The position numbers and the translations under genes are program-made. From NCBI GenBank assembly GCA_027487905.1, contig JAIYCR010000094.1, positions 1 to 64,000 of the forward strand: a DNA stretch of 64,000 nt, written 5' to 3'. This stretch comes from Rubrivivax sp. (lineage in GTDB: Bacteria > Pseudomonadota > Gammaproteobacteria > Burkholderiales > Burkholderiaceae_C). Each line of letters starts with the position of its first letter. Position 1 is the stretch's first letter. A model generated the notes under the pieces. The model saw only the letters and a program-made list of their open reading frames with translations, did not search any database and was not told the DNA's origin. Shown here in pieces: positions 29,245 to 38,167 of this stretch.

Positions 29245-29274
29245 AATTTTAACGTGATATCACTTTAAAATTAT
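29243..29274. promoter_or_regulatory. 32-bp near-perfect palindrome, operator of the higBA locus
   Basis: The dyad is centred between 29258 and 29259 with the core GTGATATCAC (29254-29263). It extends through ATAATTTTAA on the left and TTAAAATTAT on the right, and only the pair 29253/29264 mismatches. It overlaps the toxin start codon and is the most AT-rich spot in the neighbourhood. Autorepression by the HTH antitoxin is the natural reading. Confidence 0.7.
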
Positions 29275-29505
29275 CTCGCAAGCAGAGCTCGGCTGTCAGA
29301 AAACGCGACGCCTTGATGGCCGCAACAAAGGCGACATGCGTCCCGCATGACCTGTTGAGGCATTGCTTGCCGGCGATTCTTGAGTGAGTCGATCTGCGCC
29401 GAGGCAGTAAAGACCCGCCTCAGACTGGAATTCCGATCAGGCCGCCCAAGCATCAGGACAACAGTCGGCGATTTCCGCTTCGCCCCTGGCGTGTCCCTGA
29501 AACGA

Positions 29506-29532
29506 AACAAGGACCCGCAGGTCCTTGTTTTT
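29506..29532 (-). terminator. Terminator after tRNA-His
   Basis: A perfect 10-bp stem AACAAGGACC / GGTCCTTGTT with a 4-base loop lies 12 bases beyond the tRNA 3' end. On the minus strand it is followed by TTTCGTTTC, and on the plus strand by TTT. This fits rho-independent termination of the minus-strand ppiD/tRNA-His transcript. Confidence 0.7.
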
Positions 29533-29543
29533 ACTGGCATTTT

Positions 29544-29620
29544 TGGGGTGGCTGATGGGACTCGAACCCACGGCGACCAGAATCACAATCTGGGACTCTA
29601 CCAACTGAGCTACAGCCACC
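29544..29620 (-). tRNA. tRNA-His (GTG)
   Basis: The minus strand folds as a 77-nt tRNA with an extra 5' G (G-1) pairing with C73, as in all bacterial tRNA-His. The anticodon loop is ATTGTGATT (anticodon GTG), the T loop is GGTTCGAGTCC, and CCA is encoded at 29546-29544. Confidence 0.97.
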
Positions 29621-29689
29621 ACCGAACTCGACAGTATAGCGGCTCCCGCGGCGGATCCAAGCCCTCCGCGGGCGCCGATCAAGGCCTGA

Positions 29690-31621
29690 TCAGCGGGGCG
29701 CGCTGGCGGCGCTCACACCGGCTGCGGCGGCGGTGCTGCCGGCGGTGATCTTCAGGTCCAGGCGTCGGCTCAGAGCGGTGTAGTAGGCCTCGGCCTCGGC
29801 TGCAGCCCAGGCCTGGGCGTACTGCTGCCGGACCTGCCCGGCGTCGGCCGCGATCGGGTCGCGGCCCAGCACCCGGGTGAGCTTGACCACCACATAGCCG
29901 TCGCGGGTGCCCAGGTCGACGCCGATGAAGGCAGGCAGCTTGTCGGCCGGTTCACGCAGCACGGCGTCCAGCAGCGCGGGCGGGATGTCGCGGGCCTGGG
30001 CACGCGACACCACGGCGTTGGGGCCGAGCGCCGTCTCGGGCGCCTTGCGCAGCTCGGCCAGCCGGGCCTCGCCTGCGGCGCGCGCCTGCTCGGCCGCCTT
30101 GCGGTTGACGACGCCCGCGCGGACCTGGTCGCGCACCTCGGCCAGCGGCAGCACGCGGGCCGGCTGGTGCTGGACCACACGCCCGGACGCCAGCTGGCTG
30201 CTGCCGATCTCGATGGCCTCGGTGTTGCGCTTGTTGCGAAGGTTCTCCGCCGAGAACAGCGCCTCGATGAACTTGGCATTGGCCAAGGGGCCGGCGGCGC
30301 CCGGCGCCGGGCTGCGGGTGACGACGGGAGCGGTCTGGATGCTCAGGCCGAACTTGTCGGCGGCGGGCTTGAGGCTGTCCGGCTGCTCGTAGACGAGGTT
30401 GCCGAACTCGGTGGCCAGCTCGGCGAAGCGCCGCTGCGCCAGTTGACCCCGCACCTCGGCCAGCAGCTCGGCCTTGACCTCGTCGAAGCCCTTCTTCTGC
30501 CCGCCACGCACCGCGGTGACGCGGATGATGTGGAAGCCGAAGTCGGTTTCCACGATGCCGCTCGTCTGTCCGGCCGCCAGCCGGAACACCGCATCCTCGA
30601 AGGGCTTGACCATCGCCCCGCGGGCCACGAAATCGAGGTCGCCCCCCTGGGCCTTGGAACCAGGATCGTCGGAGTTCTGCCGCGCCTCGTCGGCAAAGCT
30701 CGCAGGCTTGGCGGTCACCCGGGCCAGGATGGCTTCGGCCTTGGCCTTGGCGGCGGCGCGCTCCTCGGGCTTGGCGCCGGCCTCGGCCTTCACCAGGATG
30801 TGGCTGGCACGGCGCTCCTCGGGTGTGGCGAAGCGCGCCGCGTTCTCGGCGTAGTACTTGCGCAGATCGTCGTCGGAGACGCTGATGCCCTTTTCCACCG
30901 AGGCGAGGTCGAGCACGAGGTATTCGATGCTCGCCTGCTCCGGCGCGCGGTAACGCTCGGCATTCGCGGGGTCAGAATAGTAGGCCTCGATCTCCGCATC
31001 GGTGGGAACGATCTTCGGCGCGAAGGTGCGAGGCTCGAAGCGCTGCAACTGAAGTTCGCGCTGCTGCAGCAGGGCATCGAAGGCGGCACCGGCGACGGCG
31101 TCGGTGGCCAGTGCGGAACCCCCGATGCCCGCCATGACCTGGCGGACGGAGAAGTCCTGGCGCAGCCGCTGGGCGAAGAGTTCGGAGCTCATGCCCTGGG
31201 CGGCCAGCACGTCGCGGTTGACGCTGCCGTCCGGGTTGCGCAGGAAGGCGAACTGCGGGTCGCGCACGAACAGCCGCTGCAGCCGCTCGTCGGTGGTGAC
31301 CAGGTGCAGGTCGTTGGCCGCGGCGAGCAGGACGCGCTCGCGGATCAGCGAATCGAGCGTCTGCTGCTTGAACATCGGCGAGTCGAGCATCGCCGCGTCC
31401 ACGTTGGGCATCTGGCGCCGGATGCGTTCGGCCTGGTTGCGGTGGGCGTTGTCCCATTCGGCCTGGGTGATCTTCTGGCCCTTGACCGTGGCGACCGCCG
31501 CATTCGCGCCCTCGCGCATCCGGGTGTAGCCGTCCATGCCCAGGAAGACGAAGGACGGGATGATGAGCAGCACCAGCAGCGCCAGCAGCAGGCGGGTGTG
31601 CGACCGGAAGAACTCGAACAT
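29690..31621 (-). CDS. ppiD: Peptidyl-prolyl isomerase PpiD / SurA N-terminal domain protein
   Basis: Inner-membrane-anchored periplasmic chaperone that helps newly exported proteins fold. The 643-residue protein starts MFEFFRSHTRLLLALLVLLI, giving one N-terminal membrane span. A SurA-like chaperone region follows (QTLDSLIRERVLLAAANDLH), then a parvulin domain (about residues 275-380: RRASHILVKAEAGAKPEERA, FADEARQNSDDPGSKAQGGD, DFGFHIIRVT), and a degenerate second isomerase-like region. It lies between tRNA-Val and tRNA-His behind HU, the usual order in Burkholderiales. Confidence 0.94.
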   Translation of the reverse strand: MFEFFRSHTRLLLALLVLLIIPSFVFLGMDGYTRMREGANAAVATVKGQKITQAEWDNAHRNQAERIRRQMPNVDAAMLDSPMFKQQTLDSLIRERVLLAAANDLHLVTTDERLQRLFVRDPQFAFLRNPDGSVNRDVLAAQGMSSELFAQRLRQDFSVRQVMAGIGGSALATDAVAGAAFDALLQQRELQLQRFEPRTFAPKIVPTDAEIEAYYSDPANAERYRAPEQASIEYLVLDLASVEKGISVSDDDLRKYYAENAARFATPEERRASHILVKAEAGAKPEERAAAKAKAEAILARVTAKPASFADEARQNSDDPGSKAQGGDLDFVARGAMVKPFEDAVFRLAAGQTSGIVETDFGFHIIRVTAVRGGQKKGFDEVKAELLAEVRGQLAQRRFAELATEFGNLVYEQPDSLKPAADKFGLSIQTAPVVTRSPAPGAAGPLANAKFIEALFSAENLRNKRNTEAIEIGSSQLASGRVVQHQPARVLPLAEVRDQVRAGVVNRKAAEQARAAGEARLAELRKAPETALGPNAVVSRAQARDIPPALLDAVLREPADKLPAFIGVDLGTRDGYVVVKLTRVLGRDPIAADAGQVRQQYAQAWAAAEAEAYYTALSRRLDLKITAGSTAAAAGVSAASAPR

Positions 31622-31699
31622 GGCGGCGTGGAAGGTGAGAGCCCGGAACGGGCGGCAGGCCGGCGGCAACGCCCGGGAGTGGGCCTTGCCGTCGCGATG

Positions 31700-31775
31700 T
31701 GGTGGGTGCTGACGGGTTCGAACCGCCGACCTACGCCTTGTAAGGGCGCCGCTCTACCGGCTGAGCTAAGCACCC
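31700..31775 (-). tRNA. tRNA-Val (TAC)
   Basis: The minus strand gives a 76-nt cloverleaf starting GGGTGCTTAGCTCAGC, with anticodon loop CTTACAA (anticodon TAC), T loop GGTTCGAACCC and encoded CCA at 31702-31700. It sits between HU and ppiD. Confidence 0.97.
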
Positions 31776-31830
31776 CGGTGCCGCCGAGGATAGCTGACCG
31801 GCCCGCGCGGGGTGCCGGGCCGGGGAAAGC

Positions 31831-32100
31831 TTAGAGGGCGTCCTTCAGGGCCTTCCCGGGCCGGAACTTGGGGACCTTGCTGGCCTTGATCTTGATGGTG
31901 GCGCCGGTGCGGGGGTTGCGGCCGCTGCGGGCTGCGCGCTTGGTGACCGAGAAGGTTCCGAAGCCGACCACCGACACGGTGCCGCCCTTCTTGAGCGTGA
32001 CCCGCACGCCGCCGATGAGCGCGTCGAGCGCGCGGCCGGCCGCAGCCTTGGAGATGTCGGCCTGCGTGGCCATGTGTTCGATCAGTTCGGACTTGTTCAC
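31831..32100 (-). CDS. hupB: HU-family nucleoid protein
   Basis: An 89-residue histone-like DNA-binding protein starting at GTG 32100. The IHF/HU signature is [20 protein letters not shown], and the body has [20 protein letters not shown] and [12 protein letters not shown]. It bends DNA non-specifically and organises the chromosome. A GAGGGG precedes the start. Nothing else of note was seen in the 198-bp gap upstream. Confidence 0.96.
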   Translation of the reverse strand: MNKSELIEHMATQADISKAAAGRALDALIGGVRVTLKKGGTVSVVGFGTFSVTKRAARSGRNPRTGATIKIKASKVPKFRPGKALKDAL

Positions 32101-32298
32101 GCGCTAACCCCTCTTGTGTGTCTTTGTTTCTTCGAGTCTTGTGTTCTGCGGACGGCACGGCCTTCGATGGCGCCGGGCGCTGCGGGACCGAGAAGCTTAC
32201 CGCCCCCCGCACCGCAGGTGTCAAGCGCGGAGCGCTCCGGGAAGGCGGGGATACGGGTTAGCGCTCAGAGGCGTGTGGCCTTTGTGCCGCGCAGGGCC

Positions 32299-33231
32299 TC
32301 AGACGGCGCCGCGCGCGGCCGCGGCAGGCACCGGCGCGGTGCGCACGACGAGCGCAACCCCGGTGGCGCACAGCACCAGGCCCAGCAGGGCCAGGGGGGT
32401 CATCGACTCGCCGAACAGCCACCAGGCCATGACGGCGGTGCAAGGCGGCACCAGGTACATCAGGCTGGTGACCCGGGTGGCGGCACCACGCTGCAGCATC
32501 AGGTAGAGCATGGAGCTGCCGCCCAGCGTGAGCACGAGCACCGACCAGGCCATCGCCCCGACCAGTTCAGGATGCAGACGGACGGCCTCGGTCTCCAGCC
32601 ACGACAGGGGCCAGGTGACGCAGAAGGCGGCGGCCAGTTGCACCGTGTTCGCGGTGCGGACATCGCAGGGCCGCACCCACCGCTTCTGGTAGAGCGAGCC
32701 GATGGTGATGGACGCCAGGGCCGCCAGGGCCAAGCCGATGGTCAGCGCGTTCAGCTGGCCCAGCCCGAGCTTGCGCCACACCACCATGGCCAGACCGGCA
32801 AAGCCCAGCAGCAGCCCGAGCCATTGCAGGCGGCTCAGGCGCGACTCGTGGCCGCTCCAGGTGACCCACAGCGCGGTGAGCACCGGCTGCAAGCCGACCA
32901 TGAGGGCCACGGTGCCCGCCGGGGCGCCGGCCTTGATGGCCGCCCACACGAAGCCCAGGTAGCCGGCGTGGATGAGGGCCCCGGTGACGGCCAGGTGCAA
33001 CCACTGCCCGCGGCCCTGGGGCCAGGTCGGCCGGGTGAAGGCGATCCAGACGGCGAAGGCCAGGACCGACAGCGCATAGCGCCAGGCGAGGAAGCTCAGC
33101 GGCGGCGCATGCGGCATGCCGAAGCGCGCTACGACGAAGCCGGTGCTCCAGATGAGCACGAACACCGCCGGCATGGCCGCGATCCAGCGGGCATCGAAGG
33201 ATGTCGGGCCCGCAGACGCGGCCACGGTCAA
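32299..33231 (-). CDS. EamA/DMT-family transporter
   Basis: A 310-residue inner-membrane permease of the drug/metabolite superfamily, with about ten hydrophobic spans arranged as two EamA repeats (for example VFVLIWSTGFVVARFGMPHA and VTSLMYLVPPCTAVMAWWLF). The substrate is unknown; amino-acid or metabolite efflux is common in the family. The start is probably the TTG at 33231, which overlaps the pgsA stop (TTGA), or the GTG at 33225; both are weak and suggest coupling to pgsA. Confidence 0.85.
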   Translation of the reverse strand: MTVAASAGPTSFDARWIAAMPAVFVLIWSTGFVVARFGMPHAPPLSFLAWRYALSVLAFAVWIAFTRPTWPQGRGQWLHLAVTGALIHAGYLGFVWAAIKAGAPAGTVALMVGLQPVLTALWVTWSGHESRLSRLQWLGLLLGFAGLAMVVWRKLGLGQLNALTIGLALAALASITIGSLYQKRWVRPCDVRTANTVQLAAAFCVTWPLSWLETEAVRLHPELVGAMAWSVLVLTLGGSSMLYLMLQRGAATRVTSLMYLVPPCTAVMAWWLFGESMTPLALLGLVLCATGVALVVRTAPVPAAAARGAV

Positions 33232-33794
33232 CGCACCTTGGCCCGGATCTCCGGCAAGGCCTTCTGCAGGTAATAGACCATCGACCAGATGGTCAGCACC
33301 GCCGCGGCGTAGATCAGCACCGTGCCCCAGAAATGGGTGTCGATGAAACCGAACAGCGGGTCATGCCACAGCAGGAAGGGGATGGCCACCATCTGCGTGG
33401 CCGTCTTGACCTTGCCCAGCATGTGGACCGCGACGCTGCCGGACGCGCCGATCTGGGCCATCCACTCGCGCAGCGCGGAAATGGCAATCTCGCGGCCGAT
33501 GATCACCAGCGCCACGAGCGCATGCAGCCGGTTCAGGTGCACCAGCACCAGCAGGGCCGCACAGATGAGGAACTTGTCGGCCACCGGGTCGAGGAAGGCG
33601 CCGAAGGAGGAGGTCTGCTTCAGGCGCCGGGCCAGGTAGCCATCGGCCCAATCGGTGAGCGCGACGACGACGAAGAGCACCGTGGCCACGCGGTTCTGCG
33701 TGAGGGTGTCGATCGGCAGGTAGAACAGGCCGACGATGAGGGGGATCGCGACGATGCGCGCCCAGGTCAGCAACGTCGGAAGATTGAAGAACAT
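33228..33794 (-). CDS. pgsA: CDP-diacylglycerol-glycerol-3-phosphate 3-phosphatidyltransferase
   Basis: Makes phosphatidylglycerophosphate, the committed step to phosphatidylglycerol and cardiolipin. The 188-residue membrane protein starts MFFNLPTLLTWARIVAIPLI and carries the CDP-alcohol phosphatidyltransferase motif as DWADGYLARR, then GAFLDPVADK. An upstream ATG at 33815 would add seven residues. It lies 74 bases behind uvrC in the conserved uvrC-pgsA order. Confidence 0.95.
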   Translation of the reverse strand: MFFNLPTLLTWARIVAIPLIVGLFYLPIDTLTQNRVATVLFVVVALTDWADGYLARRLKQTSSFGAFLDPVADKFLICAALLVLVHLNRLHALVALVIIGREIAISALREWMAQIGASGSVAVHMLGKVKTATQMVAIPFLLWHDPLFGFIDTHFWGTVLIYAAAVLTIWSMVYYLQKALPEIRAKVR

Positions 33795-33868
33795 GGCCGC
33801 ATTGTGCAGGGGCATGGCAGGGCCCTGGCTGACGCCGCCAGGACGCCTGCCGCAATGGCCGCTGCCGC

Positions 33869-36046
33869 TCAGTGCAGCGCCCGGTAGATGGCCTCGGCCA
33901 GGGACGGCGAAATGCCCTCGACGCCGGCCAGTTCCTCGACGCTGGCCTGGGTGACGCCCCGGGTGCCGCCGAATCGCTGCAGCAGCCGGGCCCGCTTGCG
34001 CGGACCGACGCCGGGGATGTCCTCCAGCCGGCTGCCGCCGGTGCGAACGCTGGCCCGGCGCGCCCGCATGCCGGTGATGGCAAAGCGGTGGGCCTCGTCG
34101 CGGATCTGCGCCACCAGCATCAGCGCGGCGGAGTCGGGCGGCAAGGTCGCCTTGGGGCGGCCGTCGGCGAAGACGAGTTCTTCCAGGCCCACCTTGCGGC
34201 CCTCGCCCTTTTCCACGCCGACGATGGCGCCGATGTCCAGGCCCAGCTCCTCGAACACCTCGCGGGCCATGGAAACCTGGCCGCGTCCGCCGTCCACCAG
34301 GACGACATCCGGCAGGCGCGACAGGCCGGAGGTGCGGCGACGCGAGGCGGCGGGCGTGGCGGCGGCCGGATCGGCGTCGGACCCGGTCGAGGAAGGCGGG
34401 GCATCGACCGCAGGAGCCCCATCGGCACTGGCACTGGCACTGGCACTGGCACTGGCACTGGCACTGACACTGGCACCGGCACTGGCACCGGCGCCGGCCA
34501 TCGCCGCCGCCAGCGGCCCATAGCGCCGCTGCAGTACCTGGCGCATGGCGGCGTAGTCGTCGCCGCCGGTGATGCCCTGGATGTTGAACCGGCGGTACTG
34601 GTCGGGCCGCATCGCGTGGTTCTCGAAGACCACGCAGGACGCCTGCGTGGCCTCGCCAGCGGTGTGGCTGATGTCGAAGCACTCCACCCGCAGCGCGGCG
34701 AGATCGTCCGCGGGCAGGTCGAGCACGGTCACCAGGGCCCGGGTTCGCGCCTGCTGCGAGCCTTCCTCGCTGAGCAGCTGCGCGAGCTTGAGGTCGCAGC
34801 CCTTGATGCACATGTCCAGCCAGGCCCGCCGCATCTCTCGCGGCTGGTGCTGGGCCTGCACCCGGTGGCCGGCCTGGTCGCCCAACGCGTCGATCAGCGC
34901 AGCGTCCACCGGGTGGCTGAGCACCAGCAGCGGCGGCACCGGCGCCTGCAGATAGTGCTGGGCGATGAAGGCCTCCAGCACGCGCGTCTCCAGCAGCGCC
35001 AGCCGCGCCGCCGGCGAGCGGCCGGGTGGATTCGACGCGTCGTCATCCGGGCCGGTGCCGGCGGCAGCCGGGGGCGAGGCCGCGTCGGGCGAAGCCTCCC
35101 CGTCCAGGGCTTCGGCCAGCTCGGTGCCCTCTTCCACATGCGTCGGGAAGTAGGGCCGGTCGCCCAGGTGGCGTCCGCCGCGCACCATGGCCAGGTTCAC
35201 GCAGGCCCGGCCCCCGGACACCTTCACCGCGAGGATGTCCGCGTCGCGGGTGGGCGCCCCGGTGTTGTCTTCCACCGACTGCTGGTGCAGCACCCGGGAC
35301 AGCGCGCCGATCTGGTTGCGGATCTCCGCGGCCAGCTCGAACTGCAGGGCGTCGGCGTGGGCCATCATCTGCTCCTGCAGCGCATCGAGGATCTGCTGCT
35401 GCTCGCCCTGCAGGAAACGCTCGGCGTTGGCCACGTCGCGGCCGTAGGACTCCGGCCCGATCAGCCCGACGCACGGGCCGCTGCAGCGCTTGATCTGGTA
35501 GAGCAGGCAGGGCCGGGTGCGGTTGGCATAGACGCTGTCCTCGCAGGTGCGCAGCCGGAACACCTTCTGCAGCAGCTGGATGGTTTCCTTGACCGCCCAG
35601 GCGTTGGGATAGGGCCCGAAGTAGCGGTGGCGGCGGTCGACGGCGCCCCGGTAGTAGGCCACCCGCGGGAAGGCGTGGCTGGCGATCTGCAGATAGGGGT
35701 AGCTCTTGTCGTCGCGGAAGAGGATGTTGTAGCGCGGCGCCAGCGCCTTGATGAGGTTGTTCTCCAGCAGCAGCGCCTCGGCCTCGGAGCGCACCACGGT
35801 GGTCTCCATCCGCGCGATCTTGCTGACCATGTGGCCGATCCGCGTGCCGCCGTGGTTCTTCTGGAAATAGCTGGAGACGCGCTTCTTCAGGTCGCGGGCC
35901 TTGCCCACGTAGAGCACCGTGCCCTCGGCGTCGAAATAGCGGTAGACGCCGGGCAGCCCGGGCAGGCCGGCCACTTCGGCCAGCAGGCGGGCGTGGGGGT
36001 CGGGCGCCGCGGGTTCGGAAGGAGGAAGAATCGGCGTGTTGCTCAT
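33869..36046 (-). CDS. uvrC: UvrABC system protein C with low-complexity insert
   Basis: Dual-incision nuclease of nucleotide excision repair. The 725-residue protein has the GIY-YIG domain ([20 protein letters not shown]), a UVR motif (about residues 220-255), the RNase H-like endonuclease domain beginning [20 protein letters not shown], and a C-terminal helix-hairpin-helix pair ([30 protein letters not shown]). Bacterial UvrC is usually about 600-650 residues. The excess comes from two inserts: an acidic/proline segment near residues 310-350, and an alanine/serine run with flanks at about 515-570, placed between RRYGPLAAA and [11 protein letters not shown]. The second is encoded by a hexanucleotide repeat. 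Start ATG 36046 is 34 bases from the divergent earP start. Confidence 0.96.
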   Translation of the reverse strand: MSNTPILPPSEPAAPDPHARLLAEVAGLPGLPGVYRYFDAEGTVLYVGKARDLKKRVSSYFQKNHGGTRIGHMVSKIARMETTVVRSEAEALLLENNLIKALAPRYNILFRDDKSYPYLQIASHAFPRVAYYRGAVDRRHRYFGPYPNAWAVKETIQLLQKVFRLRTCEDSVYANRTRPCLLYQIKRCSGPCVGLIGPESYGRDVANAERFLQGEQQQILDALQEQMMAHADALQFELAAEIRNQIGALSRVLHQQSVEDNTGAPTRDADILAVKVSGGRACVNLAMVRGGRHLGDRPYFPTHVEEGTELAEALDGEASPDAASPPAAAGTGPDDDASNPPGRSPAARLALLETRVLEAFIAQHYLQAPVPPLLVLSHPVDAALIDALGDQAGHRVQAQHQPREMRRAWLDMCIKGCDLKLAQLLSEEGSQQARTRALVTVLDLPADDLAALRVECFDISHTAGEATQASCVVFENHAMRPDQYRRFNIQGITGGDDYAAMRQVLQRRYGPLAAAMAGAGASAGASVSASASASASASASADGAPAVDAPPSSTGSDADPAAATPAASRRRTSGLSRLPDVVLVDGGRGQVSMAREVFEELGLDIGAIVGVEKGEGRKVGLEELVFADGRPKATLPPDSAALMLVAQIRDEAHRFAITGMRARRASVRTGGSRLEDIPGVGPRKRARLLQRFGGTRGVTQASVEELAGVEGISPSLAEAIYRALH
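34424..34495. repeat. Hexanucleotide microsatellite inside uvrC
   Basis: Seven perfect GGCACT units (34424-34465) are followed by five degenerate units (GACACT, GGCACC, GGCACT, GGCACC, GGCGCC) to 34495, 72 bp in all. On the coding strand they give alternating Ser-Ala, then Ala-Gly/Val-Ser variants, at about residues 518-541. Because the unit is six bases, gain or loss keeps the frame. Confidence 0.95.
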
Positions 36047-36080
36047 CGGGCCGGATTGTGCAAGCCGGCCGCCCGACGCC

Positions 36081-37340
36081 ATGCCCCTCTCAGCCGACGC
36101 TGCCGAACCCGCGCCCGCCGCCGGCACCCTGCCGGGCTGGGAGCTTTTCTGCCGCGTCATCGACAACCGGGGCGATGCCGGCGTGGCCTGGCGGCTGGCC
36201 CGCAACCTCGCTCGGCGGGGTCAGTCGGTGCGGCTGTGGATCGACCAGCCGCAGGCCCTGGAGGGCATGGCCGATGCGGTCGACCTGCAGCTCGTCGCGG
36301 CCGGGCAGGTCCAGGTGCGGGGTTGGCCGAGCGAGCCGGACGGCGGCTGCGGCGGCGCGCTCCAGGCGACGCTTACGCAGTGGTCGCCCCGCCCGGGCAC
36401 GCAGGCGGTGGTGGAACTGTTCGGCTGCACCTTGCCGTCGGCGGTGCAGCGCTGGCTGGCCCTGCCGGACGCACCGGTCTGGGTGAACCTCGAATACCTG
36501 AGCGCCGAGCCCTATGTGCGGCGTTCCCACCGGCTGGCCTCGCCCCGCAACGACGGACCTGGCGCCGGTGCGGTGACCTGGTTCTTCTATCCGGGGTTCA
36601 CCGAGGGCACCGGCGGGCTGATGCGCGAAGATGCCTGGGCGCCATCCGAGCCCCGTGTGGCGCGTGCCCCCGCTGACCTGCAGGTCAGCCGCTTCGACTA
36701 CGACCCGCCCCACGCGCTGCCCTGGCTGCACGGGTGGGCCCGGGCCCGGCCGCAGGGTGTGCTTCACCTGGTGGTGCCGGGCGCGGCCAAAGCTGCAGGC
36801 CAGGCCACCCACGCAGACGAAGCGGCGTGCGAACCCCCGAACACGCCGTCCACTCCGCCGGGCGCGCCGTGCCGGCTGCGCCTGCACGCCCGCCCCTGGC
36901 TGACGCAGGCTGCCTATGACGCGCTGCTGGCTGCGAGCGACCTCAACCTGGTGCGCGGCGAAGACAGCTTCGTGCGCGCGCAATGGGCCGGCAAGCCGCT
37001 GCTGTGGCAGATCTATCCGCAGCACGACGGGGCGCACGCGGCCAAGCTCGAAGCCTGGCTGGACCTCTACCTGGACGGAGCGTCGAGCACGCTGGCTGGC
37101 ACGGTGCGCCGCGTGCATCGGTGGTGGAACCAGGTGCCGGGCGCTGGTCCCGTTCCGGCCGGCGGCGCCTTGCAGGCGCTTGACGATGCCCTTCTGCGCG
37201 ACTGGCGCCTTCACGCGCAAGCCTGGAACCGGGCCTTGCGCCAGCGGCCGGATCTGGCCCGCCAGCTGATCGACTTCGTGGCGGAAAAGCGGCGCGCCGT
37301 CACGGCACGCGGGAACGCCTTTCCTGCGAAGCTAGAATAG
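36081..37340 (+). CDS. earP: EF-P arginine rhamnosyltransferase EarP
   Basis: Attaches rhamnose from dTDP-rhamnose to Arg32 of elongation factor P, activating it to rescue ribosomes at polyproline. The 419-residue protein carries the N-terminal motif [20 protein letters not shown] with the aspartate pair D28 and D32, equivalent to D13/D17 of studied EarP. The C-terminal catalytic region [20 protein letters not shown] contains the conserved glutamate. The ATG at 36081 gives an N-terminal extension of about 15 residues. The target gene efp follows 143 bases later. No dTDP-rhamnose synthesis genes are in the window. Confidence 0.93.
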   Translation: MPLSADAAEPAPAAGTLPGWELFCRVIDNRGDAGVAWRLARNLARRGQSVRLWIDQPQALEGMADAVDLQLVAAGQVQVRGWPSEPDGGCGGALQATLTQWSPRPGTQAVVELFGCTLPSAVQRWLALPDAPVWVNLEYLSAEPYVRRSHRLASPRNDGPGAGAVTWFFYPGFTEGTGGLMREDAWAPSEPRVARAPADLQVSRFDYDPPHALPWLHGWARARPQGVLHLVVPGAAKAAGQATHADEAACEPPNTPSTPPGAPCRLRLHARPWLTQAAYDALLAASDLNLVRGEDSFVRAQWAGKPLLWQIYPQHDGAHAAKLEAWLDLYLDGASSTLAGTVRRVHRWWNQVPGAGPVPAGGALQALDDALLRDWRLHAQAWNRALRQRPDLARQLIDFVAEKRRAVTARGNAFPAKLE

Positions 37341-37483
37341 AGGGCTTTGCGCGGGGCCGGTCCGGTCTTGCTGCATCCCACCACCCTGCGAGGGGGCTCG
37401 AGCGGCCGCGCCAGCGCCTGATCGGGCCGGGGCGAATGGCCACCAGGCCCTGCCCGCCTCGCGACGGACAGGCCAACGCCACC

Positions 37484-38038
37484 ATGAAAATCGCTCAGGA
37501 AATCCGCGCCGGCAACGTGATCATGCAGGGCAAGGACCCGATGGTCGTGCTCCGCACCGAATACAGCCGCGGCGGCCGCAATGCGGCCACCGTCCGGATG
37601 AAGCTGAAGAACCTGTTGAACGCCTCCGGCACCGAAGTGGTGTTCAAGGCGGACGACAAGATGGACCAGATCATCCTGGACAAGAAGGAGTGCACCTACT
37701 CCTACTTCGCCGATCCGATGTACGTGTTCATGGACACCGAGTACAACCAGTACGAGGTCGAGGCCGAGAACATGGGCGACGCCATCCAGTACCTGGAAGA
37801 CGGCATGCAGGTCGAAGTGGTGTTCTACGACGGCAAGGCCATCTCGGTGGAAATGCCCACCTCGGTGGTCCGTGAGATCACCTGGACGGAACCCGCGGTC
37901 AAGGGTGACACCTCGGGCAAGGTGCTCAAGCCGGCCAAGATCGCCACCGGCTTCGAGATTCCGGTGCCCATCTTCGTCGCCCAGGGCGACAAGATCGAGA
38001 TCGACACCCGCACGCACGAGTACCGCAAGCGCGTCTGA
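37484..38038 (+). CDS. efp: Elongation factor P, Arg32 type
   Basis: The 184-residue translation factor that relieves stalling at consecutive prolines. It starts [20 protein letters not shown]; the longer open frame upstream is not used, because this is the conserved N-terminus. The modified tip loop reads [13 protein letters not shown] with arginine exactly at residue 32, matching the EarP rhamnosylation class rather than the lysine-type EpmA class. Three hairpins follow its stop. Confidence 0.98.
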   Translation: MKIAQEIRAGNVIMQGKDPMVVLRTEYSRGGRNAATVRMKLKNLLNASGTEVVFKADDKMDQIILDKKECTYSYFADPMYVFMDTEYNQYEVEAENMGDAIQYLEDGMQVEVVFYDGKAISVEMPTSVVREITWTEPAVKGDTSGKVLKPAKIATGFEIPVPIFVAQGDKIEIDTRTHEYRKRV

Positions 38039-38070
38039 CCGGGCGCCGGGAATCGGAGCTGGCAGGATCC

Positions 38071-38160
38071 ACGGACACCGACAGGTGTCCTTTTTCTGCG
38101 GAGGGCACCGACGGGTGTCCTTCATCTTCGGAGGGCACCCACGGGTGCCCTTTCGCTTTT
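38071..38160 (+). terminator. Array of three tandem 30-bp hairpin units
   Basis: Three related units of 30 bp follow efp. Hairpin 1 is GGACACC-GACA-GGTGTCC (38073-38090) with TTTTT; hairpin 2 is GGGCACC-GAC-GGGTGTCC (38103-38120, imperfect); hairpin 3 is GGGCACCC-AC-GGGTGCCC (38133-38150), followed by TTTCGCTTTTTG. Hairpins 1 and 3 look like good rho-independent terminators. The array ends only 7 bases before the mnmC ATG at 38168. Confidence 0.85.
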
Positions 38161-38167
38161 TGTCCTG

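Noticed and set aside
29271-29540. Possible 89-codon gene between the TA locus and tRNA-His
   Set aside because: No ribosome site, no recognisable motif, and it spans the tRNA-His terminator. I see no supported gene in 29275-29505.
33872-36676. 934-codon plus-strand frame across uvrC into earP
   Set aside because: Arginine/glycine/histidine-rich product without motifs; both real genes are recognised in other frames.
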